64,000 nt of DNA from an uncultured Flavihumibacter sp. (GTDB taxonomy: Bacteria > Bacteroidota > Bacteroidia > Chitinophagales > Chitinophagaceae). The position numbers and the translations under genes were made by a program. The stretch is taken from NCBI GenBank assembly GCA_902168225.1, contig CABHOW010000167.1:1-64000 (forward strand). The letters run 5' to 3'. Positions 44,364 to 52,864 of the stretch are shown one piece after another; position 1 is the first letter of the stretch; every line of letters starts with the position of its first letter. The notes under the pieces were generated by a model, which was not told the origin of the DNA, made no database searches, and worked only from the letters and a program-made list of their open reading frames with translations.

Positions 44364-46571
44364 ATGGTCATTTCAACTTCAAAATTAAAATATGACTTCC
44401 CTGCCGGGTTAGTAGTATTTCTGGTGGCACTCCCTTTATGTTTGGGAATAGCGTTGGCTTCAGGGGCGCCTTTACTATCGGGAATTATTTCCGGCATCAT
44501 TGGCGGTATAATGGTAGGCCTTTTAAGTGGGTCGCATACCAGTGTGAGCGGACCGGCCGCCGGGCTTGCTGCTGTGGTGCTGGCTTCTATTACGAGGCTG
44601 GGCAGTTTTGAATTGTTTTCAGCTGCGCTCATAATAGCAGGCTTGTTACAATTAGGGAGCGGTCTGTTAAAAGCCGGGTTTATTGCCAACTACATTCCCT
44701 CAAATGTTATAAAAGGGTTATTAGCAGCCATTGGCATACTACTTATCATAAAACAAATACCGCAGGCTTTTGGTTATGATAATACTCACCAGGATGATTT
44801 TGCCTTTGTACAGGCAAATGGGGAAAATACCTTTTCGCATTTGTTCAATACTTTTTTTCATGTTACACCCGGCGTTGCAATTATTAGTTTGGTTTCCATA
44901 CTTGTGCTGATTTTTTGGAATAAGACACCGCTTCATAAAATTAAATTCTTCCCTGCTTCACTTTTTGTGGTGTTACTGGGCATTGGGTTTAACGAGGCGT
45001 TCCGTGTATTTATTCCGGTATTGTATCTGCAACCCGTACACCTTGTAAATATTCCTGCAACAAGTTTTTCTGACCTGTCCTCTTTCTTAAAATTTCCTTC
45101 TTTAAGTGCCTTTGGCAATTTCACTGTCTGGTTAACAGCACTTACTATTGCCATAGTGGCCTCGCTGGAAACACTTTTAAACCTGGAAGCCGTTGAAAAT
45201 TTAGACCCACATAAACGGCAATCATCTCCTAACCGGGAACTGGTGGCGCAAGGTGTTGGCAATATGATAGCCGGCGTTGTTGGCGGTATTCCGGTAACTT
45301 CTGTTATTGTTCGCAGTTCTGTTAACATTAATGCAGGTGCACAATCGAAATTGTCTGCCATTATTCATGGTATATTTTTATTGCTGGCTATTTTGTTCTT
45401 AAGCCCTTTTATCAATTTAATACCCTTTGCTTCACTGGCTGCTATATTGATTGTTACAGGTTATAAGCTTGCCAAAATATCCATCTTTAAAGAAATGTAT
45501 GCCAAAGGATGGAACCAGTTGATTCCATTTGTAGTTACAATTATATCCATCATATTTACTGACTTGCTCATCGGCATATTAATTGGTTTAGCCTTCAGCT
45601 TATTCTATCTCTTAAAAAGCAATTATAAAAATCCATTTACTATTGAAAAAGAACAATTACATACCGGAGAAACCATACGGATAGAATTACCCAACCAGGT
45701 ATCGTTTTTAAACAAGGCAAGTATAAAAGATACGCTTTGGTCTGTTCCTGAAAATACAAATGTTATTATTGATGCCAGCTATGCCGATTATATTGACAAT
45801 GATATTTTGGAAATATTTATTGATTTCAAAAATGTAATTGCGCCTGAAAAAAATATTAAACTTAATATTATTGGCGTTAAAGAAAAATACCGGCTATCAG
45901 ACCATGTGCAATTTGTAAATGTACTTAACCGGCAGGACCAGGAAAAGCTGACACCACAGCAGATTGTTGAACTACTAAAAAAGGGAAACGAACGGTTCAG
46001 GCAAGGCAAGTGGACCGAAAAATATTTTCGCCACCAGGTAAATGCTACTTCATCAGGGCAGTTTCCAATGGCTGTTATTGTAAGTTGTATAGATTCCAGA
46101 ACATCATCCGAAATTTTATTTGATTCAAATCTTGGTGACATAATCTCCATTCGCATTGCGGGCAATATTATTAATAAAGAAATTATCGGCAGCATAGAAC
46201 TGGCGGTGAAAAAAATGGGGGTAAAACTGATTGTTGTGAAGGGGCATTCCAACTGCGGCGCCGTGGGAGCAGCCATTCATTCGGTAACTGGCGGTAATAT
46301 AGATTCAATTACACAAAAAATAAAACCCGCTGTTGATAAAGCCTGTTTAATTGATGTTCAACTGGCATTGGATAATGGAAAGGCTTTTGCTGAAAAAGTA
46401 ACTCATTTGAATATAGAGAGTTCTATAGCCACAATTCTTGAAAATAGTGATTATTTAAGAGAACAAAAAAGTAAAGGCGATGTAGGTATTGTTGCTGCAT
46501 ATTACGATACCGCTACAGGCGAAGTTATTTTTAATGAGTTAGCCAATACATATGAAACTGCAAATAATTAA
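44364..46571 (+). CDS. SulP-family anion transporter fused to a beta-carbonic anhydrase
   Basis: 735 aa. Residues 1-410 are the SulP membrane domain (DFPAGLVVFLVALPLCLGIALASGAP, SGPAAGLAAVVL, GGIPVTSVIVRSSVN), 430-520 a STAS-like domain, and 535-735 a beta-class carbonic anhydrase with CIDSR (about 574-578) and GHSNCGAV (about 626-633), giving the zinc ligands C, H, C and the Asp/Arg pair. The fusion would supply HCO3- from CO2 (or the reverse) directly at the transporter, as seen in BicA-like fusions. It needs zinc, and it lies upstream of the zinc exporters of this operon. Confidence 0.92.
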   Translation: MVISTSKLKYDFPAGLVVFLVALPLCLGIALASGAPLLSGIISGIIGGIMVGLLSGSHTSVSGPAAGLAAVVLASITRLGSFELFSAALIIAGLLQLGSGLLKAGFIANYIPSNVIKGLLAAIGILLIIKQIPQAFGYDNTHQDDFAFVQANGENTFSHLFNTFFHVTPGVAIISLVSILVLIFWNKTPLHKIKFFPASLFVVLLGIGFNEAFRVFIPVLYLQPVHLVNIPATSFSDLSSFLKFPSLSAFGNFTVWLTALTIAIVASLETLLNLEAVENLDPHKRQSSPNRELVAQGVGNMIAGVVGGIPVTSVIVRSSVNINAGAQSKLSAIIHGIFLLLAILFLSPFINLIPFASLAAILIVTGYKLAKISIFKEMYAKGWNQLIPFVVTIISIIFTDLLIGILIGLAFSLFYLLKSNYKNPFTIEKEQLHTGETIRIELPNQVSFLNKASIKDTLWSVPENTNVIIDASYADYIDNDILEIFIDFKNVIAPEKNIKLNIIGVKEKYRLSDHVQFVNVLNRQDQEKLTPQQIVELLKKGNERFRQGKWTEKYFRHQVNATSSGQFPMAVIVSCIDSRTSSEILFDSNLGDIISIRIAGNIINKEIIGSIELAVKKMGVKLIVVKGHSNCGAVGAAIHSVTGGNIDSITQKIKPAVDKACLIDVQLALDNGKAFAEKVTHLNIESSIATILENSDYLREQKSKGDVGIVAAYYDTATGEVIFNELANTYETANN

Positions 46572-46579
46572 AATAGTTG

Positions 46580-47050
46580 ATGATGGATGTAAAATTAGAA
46601 TTGATAATTGTTGTTAAGCTACTTGCTTCTTTCCTGTTGGGGGCTTTTATCGGTTTAGACAGGGAGAAACACGGCCGTGATGCCGGCATAAGAACCTATG
46701 CTGCAGTTTGCATTGGCGCTACTTTATTTACTGCTATTGCGGCGCATCTTGTAAGCGATGTTGCTGCTGCTTCAAGGGTAATAGCCAATATTGTTACGGG
46801 TGTGGGCTTTCTTGGGGCTGGTATTATTTATCGCAACAGCAGCGCCGGAACATCGCATGGTTTAACAACAGCAGCCACGGTTTGGTGTACGGCTGCAGTT
46901 GGTGTTGCAGTTGGCCTCAATATGTTTATCATAGCCATTGTTGGAGCAATTGCTTTGTATTTTTTGCTTTCATTACATCACCAGCATTGGTATGTAAAAT
47001 GGAAAAATAAAATGATAAGTAAGCACAACGAAAAAGATAATACTGATTAA
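46580..47050 (+). CDS. MgtC/SapB-family membrane protein
   Basis: 156 aa from ATG 46580 (next ATG at 46583 is equally possible). Several membrane helices with LLGAFIGLDREKHGRDAGIRTYAAVCIGATLF and GVGFLGAGIIYRNSSAGTSHGLTTAATVWCTAAVG match MgtC/SapB. The C-terminal cytoplasmic domain of pathogen MgtC is missing, leaving only a short charged tail. A role in Mg/ATP homeostasis or membrane stress is inferred from the family. It lies 8 bp after the SulP fusion. Confidence 0.85.
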   Translation: MMDVKLELIIVVKLLASFLLGAFIGLDREKHGRDAGIRTYAAVCIGATLFTAIAAHLVSDVAAASRVIANIVTGVGFLGAGIIYRNSSAGTSHGLTTAATVWCTAAVGVAVGLNMFIIAIVGAIALYFLLSLHHQHWYVKWKNKMISKHNEKDNTD

Positions 47051-47079
47051 TTGTTAACTAAAATGTTTCTATATATTTT

Positions 47080-47979
47080 ATGTCATCGTTAAACTCAACT
47101 TCAGCCGGGGCAAAGCACAATAAATCTTTGAAGATAGTATTTGCTATCACGGCCACATATTTAGTAATAGAAGTAGTGGTAGGATTTATTTCCAACAGCC
47201 TTGCTTTGCTTTCCGATGCGGCGCACATGCTTACTGATGTAGGTGGACAGGCACTTGCCCTGTTTGCTATCTGGATGACATCAAAGCCACGCAATAACCG
47301 GAAGACTTATGGTTATTACAGGGTGGAAATTCTTTCGGCGCTTACCAATGCTATTGTATTGATATTTATTTCAGGATTTATTTTGTATGAAGCCTGGCAA
47401 CGGTTTCAAAACCCTCCTGCTGTAGCAGGCACTTCCATGCTGATTGTTGCATTCTGCGGATTAATAATCAATATTATTGGCATGAAGATTTTAAGCGCCG
47501 GTTCCAAAGAAAGTATAAACATTAAAGGTGCCTTCCTGGAAGTGGTAAGTGATATGCTCAGTTCAGTAGGTGTCATTATTGCCGGTATAGTTATCCTTGC
47601 TACCGGGTGGTTGTACATAGACCCTATTATGAGTGCCCTGATTGGGCTGTTCATTTTACCCCGAACATTCCGGCTTCTTAAAGAATCTGTTGATATTCTG
47701 CTTGAAGCTGTTCCGTCTAATATTGATTACGGCGCTGTAGAGAAATGTATCAGCGAACGGGAAGGCGTAGTTTCCTTGCATGACCTTCACATTTGGACAA
47801 TCACATCCGGGGTTACCGCATTAAGCGTTCATGTGATTATGCAAAATGACATTCAGCTAACACAGATAAGTGAGTTTGTCCAGAATATTAAGGAGCACCT
47901 GGAATCTGAATTTAAAATCGGGCATACAACAATTGAGGTTCATATACAAGATGATAAGTATAAAATGAATATTGTTTAA
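47080..47979 (+). CDS. czcD: Cation diffusion facilitator (CzcD/ZitB-like)
   Basis: 299 aa. Six helices with LLSDAAHMLTDVGG (helix 2 metal site H-x3-D) and GAFLEVVSDMLSSVGV (helix 5 metal site), then a cytoplasmic C-terminal domain (LHDLHIWTITSGVTALSVHVIM, HTTIEVHIQ). Unlike many homologues it lacks a His-rich loop. It would export Zn/Cd/Co from the cytoplasm with the proton gradient, in series with CzcA. It precedes the membrane protein and Zn-type ATPase. Confidence 0.9.
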   Translation: MSSLNSTSAGAKHNKSLKIVFAITATYLVIEVVVGFISNSLALLSDAAHMLTDVGGQALALFAIWMTSKPRNNRKTYGYYRVEILSALTNAIVLIFISGFILYEAWQRFQNPPAVAGTSMLIVAFCGLIINIIGMKILSAGSKESINIKGAFLEVVSDMLSSVGVIIAGIVILATGWLYIDPIMSALIGLFILPRTFRLLKESVDILLEAVPSNIDYGAVEKCISEREGVVSLHDLHIWTITSGVTALSVHVIMQNDIQLTQISEFVQNIKEHLESEFKIGHTTIEVHIQDDKYKMNIV

Positions 47980-47994
47980 TAGACGAATCGTTAC

Positions 47995-48612
47995 ATGTAC
48001 AGCATTATAACAGGCACCATATTATTAGGCATTACTCATGCACTTATTTCCAACCACTGGTTGCCGTTAGTGGCAATCGCCAGGGCGGAGAAATGGGAAA
48101 AGTATGAATTGATGCTGGTGGCTTCCATCACAGCATCTGCACATGTATTGGGCACTGTTATTATTGGTTTTGCATTGGGAATGGTGGGTTCAAAACTGGC
48201 GCATCAGTATGAAGGGTATGTGCATGTAATTGCACCGGTACTATTGATAATATTCGGACTAATTTATTTTACTGTAAACCTGCCGCACCACCACCATGCT
48301 GCCAACAAGGATGTGCAGCAATATAAAAAATCGAAAACTAAATGGGTGCTAATATTCGCAGCAACCATGTTTCTGTCTCCCTGCCTGGAAGTGGAAAGCC
48401 TTTTTCTTGCAGCAGGCGCCTATGGCTGGGATGATATTCTACTGCTGGCCCTGGTATATGCAGCAATCAGCATAACTGGAATTATCACTCTTGTAATGCT
48501 TGCATTTAAAGGAGTGCAGATGATGAATTCACAATTTATTGAACACAACGAAAAACGGATTACCGGAATGGTATTAATTATAATTGGTATTGTTACATTT
48601 TTCTTACACTAA
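47995..48612 (+). CDS. Six-helix membrane protein with HALISNHW motif (NiCoT/UreH-like)
   Basis: 205 aa, six hydrophobic segments. The N-terminal motif THALISNHWLPLVAIARAEKW resembles H-A-x3-D/N-H of nickel/cobalt transporters and the related UreH/TauE-like families. A His-rich loop (LPHHHHAANK, about 97-106) and SPCLEVESLFLAAGAYGW follow. It lies 15 bp after the CDF gene and 10 bp before the Zn-type ATPase, so it probably handles a divalent metal. Assignment to a precise family is uncertain. Confidence 0.65.
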   Translation: MYSIITGTILLGITHALISNHWLPLVAIARAEKWEKYELMLVASITASAHVLGTVIIGFALGMVGSKLAHQYEGYVHVIAPVLLIIFGLIYFTVNLPHHHHAANKDVQQYKKSKTKWVLIFAATMFLSPCLEVESLFLAAGAYGWDDILLLALVYAAISITGIITLVMLAFKGVQMMNSQFIEHNEKRITGMVLIIIGIVTFFLH

Positions 48613-48622
48613 ACATAGTATT

Positions 48623-50623
48623 ATGGCACATAAACATGATGAAACAAAAATTGCAGAGCAGGAAGCCTGCTGTGACCTTGACGAAAAAGTGAATGAAGCC
48701 AAAGTGGTTTCGCTGCATAACAAAGATGATGGTCATAATCATGGTGACGAAGAAGGCAACGGCCTTAAACCCTGGTTACCTGCTATTGCAAGTTTTGTTG
48801 TTCTAATAGCAGGTCTTTCATTAGACAACTGGATTAAGCCAACACCTACCTGGTTTACAGGCTGGGTACGTCTTACATGGTATATCGTAGCGTATATTCC
48901 GGTAGGGTTGCCCGTAGTGATAAAGGGAATAAAGACGGCCATAAAAGGAGATGTATTTACAGAATTCTTTTTAATGAGTGTGGCAACCATCGGCGCATTT
49001 TATATTGGTGAATATCCTGAAGGTGTTGCCGTAATGCTTTTCTATGCAGTGGGAGAATTATTTCAGGATGCTGCGGTTAACCGTGCTAAAAGAAGTATCA
49101 AAGCCTTGCTGGATGTAAGACCAGACAGCGCCGATGTATTAAGAAACGGTATCTACGTTAACCTCCCGCCTGAAAATGTAAAGGTTGGCGAAACCATTCA
49201 GATAAAAGTTGGTGAAAGAGTGCCGCTGGATGGAGAAATGTTAAGCGAAGGAAGCTCATTCAATACTTCAGCATTAACCGGCGAAAGTAAACCTTCCACT
49301 TTTACCAAAGGGGAAACAGTACTAGCTGGAATGATTAACCAGGAAAAAGTAGTAGAGTTGAAAGTAACAAAACTATTTAATGATTCTTCGCTTGCAAGAA
49401 TACTGACACTTGTACAGGATGCAACTACCAGGAAAGCGAAAACAGAGCAATTCATCCGGAAGTTTGCAAGAATATACACTCCCATTGTTGTATTCCTTGC
49501 CATAGGCATCACACTCATCCCCTGGTTATTTGTGGAGAACTATGTGTTCAATACATGGCTGTACAGGGCCTTGATATTTTTGGTAATCAGTTGCCCTTGT
49601 GCATTGGTAATTTCCATTCCGTTAGGATATTTTGGAGGTATCGGCGCTGCATCCCGGAGTGGTATTTTATTCAAAGGCTCCAACTACCTGGATTTAATGA
49701 CAAAAATAAACCAGGTAGTAATGGATAAAACAGGCACACTTACCAAAGCTGTTTTTAAAGTGCAGGAAGTGGAGAGTTATGACATTCCCCAAGAGGAATG
49801 GTTGCCGCTTGCCGCCGCACTGGAAGCTAAATCAACTCACCCTGTTGCAAAAGCAGTGGTTGAGTATGCTGGAAACGAATTTGATAAATTACGGGTAGAT
49901 AAGTTGGAAGAAATTAGTGGTCATGGTTTGAAAGGGGATGTAAATGGCAAAGAAGTACTTGCCGGAAATGTGAAATTAATGGACATGATGAAAGTGCCGG
50001 TAAATGATGGGCTAAGAAAAATAGTGGATACAATCGTTATTGTTGCCATTGACAGAAAACTTGCTGGCTATTTAACTATAGCCGATGAAATAAAAGAAGA
50101 CAGTAAACAGGCTGTTGATGCCTTGCATAAGCTGAATGTAAAAACAACCATACTCAGTGGCGATAAACAGGCCGTGGTAGATAATGTTGCCAAACACCTG
50201 GGCATTGACAATGCTTACGGTGATTTATTACCTGAAAATAAAGTACAAAAGGTAGAAGCTATAAAGAAGGACAAAAAAAATGTGGTTGCTTTTGTTGGCG
50301 ACGGTATTAATGATGCACCCGTACTTGCTTTGAGTGATGTGGGAATAGCTATGGGTGGTTTAGGCAGTGATGCTGCCATTGAAACCGCAGATGTGATTAT
50401 ACAAACTGACCATCCTTCAAAAATAGCCACCGCTATACAAATTGGTAAAGCCACCACAAAAATTGTATGGCAAAATATCGGATTAGCGTTTAGTGTGAAA
50501 TTAATTGTATTGATTCTTGGCGCCGGGGGCCTGGCCACCATGTGGGAAGCTGTATTTGCTGATGTGGGAGTGGCAATGCTGGCAATATTGAATGCAGTAC
50601 GAATTCAAAGAATGAAATTTTAA
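48623..50623 (+). CDS. zntA: Zn/Cd/Pb-type P1B-ATPase (ZntA-like)
   Basis: 666 aa from ATG 48623. The short N-terminus has no HMA domain but contains EACCDLDE and a His-rich stretch (HNKDDGHNHGDE), likely metal-binding. Core motifs: TGES, SCPCAL (about 321-326), DKTGTLTKAVF (phosphorylated Asp about 367), STHPVAKAVV and GDGINDAPVLALSDVGIAMG (about 559). The CPC with downstream DVG-IAMGGLGSDAAIE is typical of the Zn/Cd/Pb (P1B-2) group. It is the last gene of the zinc-export operon. Confidence 0.92.
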   Translation: MAHKHDETKIAEQEACCDLDEKVNEAKVVSLHNKDDGHNHGDEEGNGLKPWLPAIASFVVLIAGLSLDNWIKPTPTWFTGWVRLTWYIVAYIPVGLPVVIKGIKTAIKGDVFTEFFLMSVATIGAFYIGEYPEGVAVMLFYAVGELFQDAAVNRAKRSIKALLDVRPDSADVLRNGIYVNLPPENVKVGETIQIKVGERVPLDGEMLSEGSSFNTSALTGESKPSTFTKGETVLAGMINQEKVVELKVTKLFNDSSLARILTLVQDATTRKAKTEQFIRKFARIYTPIVVFLAIGITLIPWLFVENYVFNTWLYRALIFLVISCPCALVISIPLGYFGGIGAASRSGILFKGSNYLDLMTKINQVVMDKTGTLTKAVFKVQEVESYDIPQEEWLPLAAALEAKSTHPVAKAVVEYAGNEFDKLRVDKLEEISGHGLKGDVNGKEVLAGNVKLMDMMKVPVNDGLRKIVDTIVIVAIDRKLAGYLTIADEIKEDSKQAVDALHKLNVKTTILSGDKQAVVDNVAKHLGIDNAYGDLLPENKVQKVEAIKKDKKNVVAFVGDGINDAPVLALSDVGIAMGGLGSDAAIETADVIIQTDHPSKIATAIQIGKATTKIVWQNIGLAFSVKLIVLILGAGGLATMWEAVFADVGVAMLAILNAVRIQRMKF

Positions 50624-50632
50624 ATCTCTCAT

Positions 50633-51217
50633 ATGCTCAGTAAGCAGTTGAAAATATTTTTTACAGCAACACTTCTGATAATTTCGTTTCCGCTTTTTGC
50701 CCAAAAAGAACGGGTAAGGGGAATTTACAAAACCTGTGATGACTTTGTAAAAGGGAATCTTTCCTTTGATAATAATTGCAACATTAGGAATATAAGAATC
50801 AGGCTGAATGATTTTTTTTCAAAGAAGTATATTACAGTTAAGAAAGGCGACAGCAGTCTAAAGCTTTTGAAAAATGACATTTTCGGGTATATAAATTGCA
50901 GAAATGAAGTTTTTCGTTTTAAAGGAAAGATTGAACTTTTTTTACTAAATGCCGGAGAACAGATTCTTATCTACAAACATATTGTTTCTAAACCACCAAC
51001 GGGCAGAACTAATGTGACGAATTATTATTTCAGTTTGGGCGTTAATTCCCCGGTTCAAAAACTTACAATTCGCAATTTGAAAAATATTTTTCCTGCTAAC
51101 TCAATCTTCAAAAACTTTATTGATAAAAATTTCAGGTACAATACCGACTTAGCTGAATTTGACAAAGTTAATAAGATGTATAAGGTCAACTTGCTTTTAA
51201 GTGAAAGCTTGAAGTAA
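50633..51217 (+). CDS. Exported protein of unknown function
   Basis: 194 aa. Signal peptide (1-23, ending LFA-Q). The body (YKTCDDFVKGNLSFDNNCNI, ILIYKHIVSKPPTGRTNVTNYYFS, FPANSIFKNFIDKNFRYNTDLAEFDKVNKMYKVN) resembles a recurrent Bacteroidota exported protein without known function. It follows the ATPase by 9 bp. The 285 bp after it contain no gene I can support. Confidence 0.6.
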   Translation: MLSKQLKIFFTATLLIISFPLFAQKERVRGIYKTCDDFVKGNLSFDNNCNIRNIRIRLNDFFSKKYITVKKGDSSLKLLKNDIFGYINCRNEVFRFKGKIELFLLNAGEQILIYKHIVSKPPTGRTNVTNYYFSLGVNSPVQKLTIRNLKNIFPANSIFKNFIDKNFRYNTDLAEFDKVNKMYKVNLLLSESLK

Positions 51218-51502
51218 AATATCTCAGGAGAAAGTATAGCTTACGGGAATTCGTATTGAGTAAAATTAAAAAGAATTGATGAAGAGTTTTACAATTATAA
51301 ATCCCTTGTGTTGCCCAGTAAACTTTTGCATACATAAAATTGCAAACTGAAAAAAATAGGGACTATGTTAGCCTGTAATGTTACTATTCATGAGAAAGAA
51401 TATGCGGCATTCTAACCCTTTATAAATGAATTACCTGGTATAAAAGAGGCTCAAATTGCAATTATATGAAAACTTCTCAAAATTGATTAACTTGCACTTC
51501 GA

Positions 51503-51838
51503 ATGAAAATATTAGCATCAATAATGGCTTTTGTAGTGTTGTTCCTTTCAGTGCAACCAGCTTTGGCATTGTTGAAGCAAAAACAATCAACTGAATGTTG
51601 TGGCGGAGGTTGCCACAAAACTACAGATGAACAGAAACCATCTGGTGACAATAATTCCCCGAGCAATAATTGCAATCCTTTTCAATCATGTGCAAGTAAT
51701 ATTTGCAGCTTCACGGTAACATCTTCTTTTTTCAGTATTAAGGCACCTCACTTTTATTCAAATAACTTTACTCCATTTTCCGAAAACTTCTACTCGCAAT
51801 TCGCTCCTGACTTTTGGCAACCGCCTAAGATAGCTTAA
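51503..51838 (+). CDS. Small exported Cys-rich protein with C-terminal WQPPK
   Basis: 111 aa. Signal peptide (about 1-22) then TECCGGGCHKTT, a Pro/Asn-rich link with CNPFQSCASNICSF and the end FWQPPKIA. It shares the last motif with the 35798 protein (WQPPKLS) and the general plan with the 16125 protein. It starts the module containing the HMA-like, TlpA-like and TonB-receptor genes. Metal binding by the Cys groups is likely; no other function is known. Confidence 0.65.
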   Translation: MKILASIMAFVVLFLSVQPALALLKQKQSTECCGGGCHKTTDEQKPSGDNNSPSNNCNPFQSCASNICSFTVTSSFFSIKAPHFYSNNFTPFSENFYSQFAPDFWQPPKIA

Positions 51839-51925
51839 TGAATTTTCTTATCTGGTATTATATTTTTTGCTTTGATATATTTTATTAAGGCAGTTTCGCT
51901 ATTCATTAATGCTAAAATAATTTCA

Positions 51926-52291
51926 ATGAAATCAAAATATTTCAGTGTATCGGTATTGCTGTTGGCAGTGTCGTTCACAATTGCACAGGTTAGTTGTGCC
52001 CAAACCCTTAACACACAATCAAAAACTTCAAATCCTAACGATACAACTGTTACTGTAAAAGTATCAGGCATTACCTGCTCCGGCGATTTAAAAATGATTG
52101 CCGACAATATAGAAAAAATGAAAGGCGTAAGCAGTTGTAAGCAAGTCGGCAAAATGTCCACATCCACAAGCTTTGAGATAAAGTATGATACCGAAAAAAT
52201 ATCTTATGCCGAAGTGGTAAAAGCTATTGAAGGTACGGCAAGCTGCGACCACCCTGACCAGCGGCCATATAAAGTAAAAACAAAAAACTAA
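51926..52291 (+). CDS. Exported HMA-like domain protein with an altered metal motif
   Basis: 121 aa from ATG 51926, chosen for the signal peptide (1-25). Residues 41-110 have the HMA fold pattern (VTVKVSGITCSGDLKMIADNIEKMKGVSSCKQVG, FEIKYDTEKISYAEVVKAIEG). The usual C-x-x-C is C51-S-G-D54, so only one Cys remains in the loop, as in the 220 protein. Extra Cys residues (SSC, ASCDHP) could compensate. It precedes the TlpA-like and TonB receptor genes. Confidence 0.75.
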   Translation: MKSKYFSVSVLLLAVSFTIAQVSCAQTLNTQSKTSNPNDTTVTVKVSGITCSGDLKMIADNIEKMKGVSSCKQVGKMSTSTSFEIKYDTEKISYAEVVKAIEGTASCDHPDQRPYKVKTKN

Positions 52292-52355
52292 AGCAATTAA
52301 CAACTGGTATTGGTACAGGTATTTAACACCTGTGCCAATACTTAAACTCAAACAA

Positions 52356-52864
52356 ATGAAAAAACTATTCATTTGCTTGTGCTTGTTAATGTTTTTCTCA
52401 TTTCCTATGCACAAGCTGACACACTGCCGCATGTACTTATTAAAAAGATTAATGGTACTAAGCTGTATGCTTCTGAACTACCAAACAAAAACAAGCCTGT
52501 TTTAATTGCTTTCTGGGCTACCTGGTGCAAATTCTGCATAGCAGAACTTTCTGCGATTTCATCTGAGTACAAATCATTGCAAGATTCAACCGGTGTTAAA
52601 CTGGTTGCTATTTCTACTGATGCAGGGGTAACAGAAGAATACATTAAAAAATTTGCTGAACGCCGCAACTGGCCTTTTGAAATCTATTGGGATTATAAAA
52701 AGTCTCTAAAAAATTCTATGGGTGTACAGGAAATTCCTCACCTGATGTTAGTTGATGCAGGTGGCAGAATCATTTGGCAGAAAATCGGGTTCAACCCTGG
52801 CGATGAAACAATAATTTTCGCAAAGCTCAGTGAGCTTTTGCTAACTCAAAAAATCATTAAATAA
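52356..52864 (+). pseudogene. TlpA-like thioredoxin with a single-base frameshift in the signal peptide
   Basis: Reading from ATG 52356 gives a perfect signal peptide start (MKKLFICLCLLMF) but then runs out of frame. The remainder, in the -1 frame from about 52373 (TTG), reads LISYAQA then a thioredoxin/TlpA domain with FWATWCKFCIAEL. One extra T in the T5 run at 52392-52396 would join them into MKKLFICLCLLMFFLISYAQA plus the domain. It may be a sequencing error, slipped-strand variation, or a gene started at TTG 52373 (162 aa, still with a hydrophobic leader). A periplasmic disulfide/thiol role is inferred; the stop overlaps the next gene by one base (TAATG). Confidence 0.75.
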
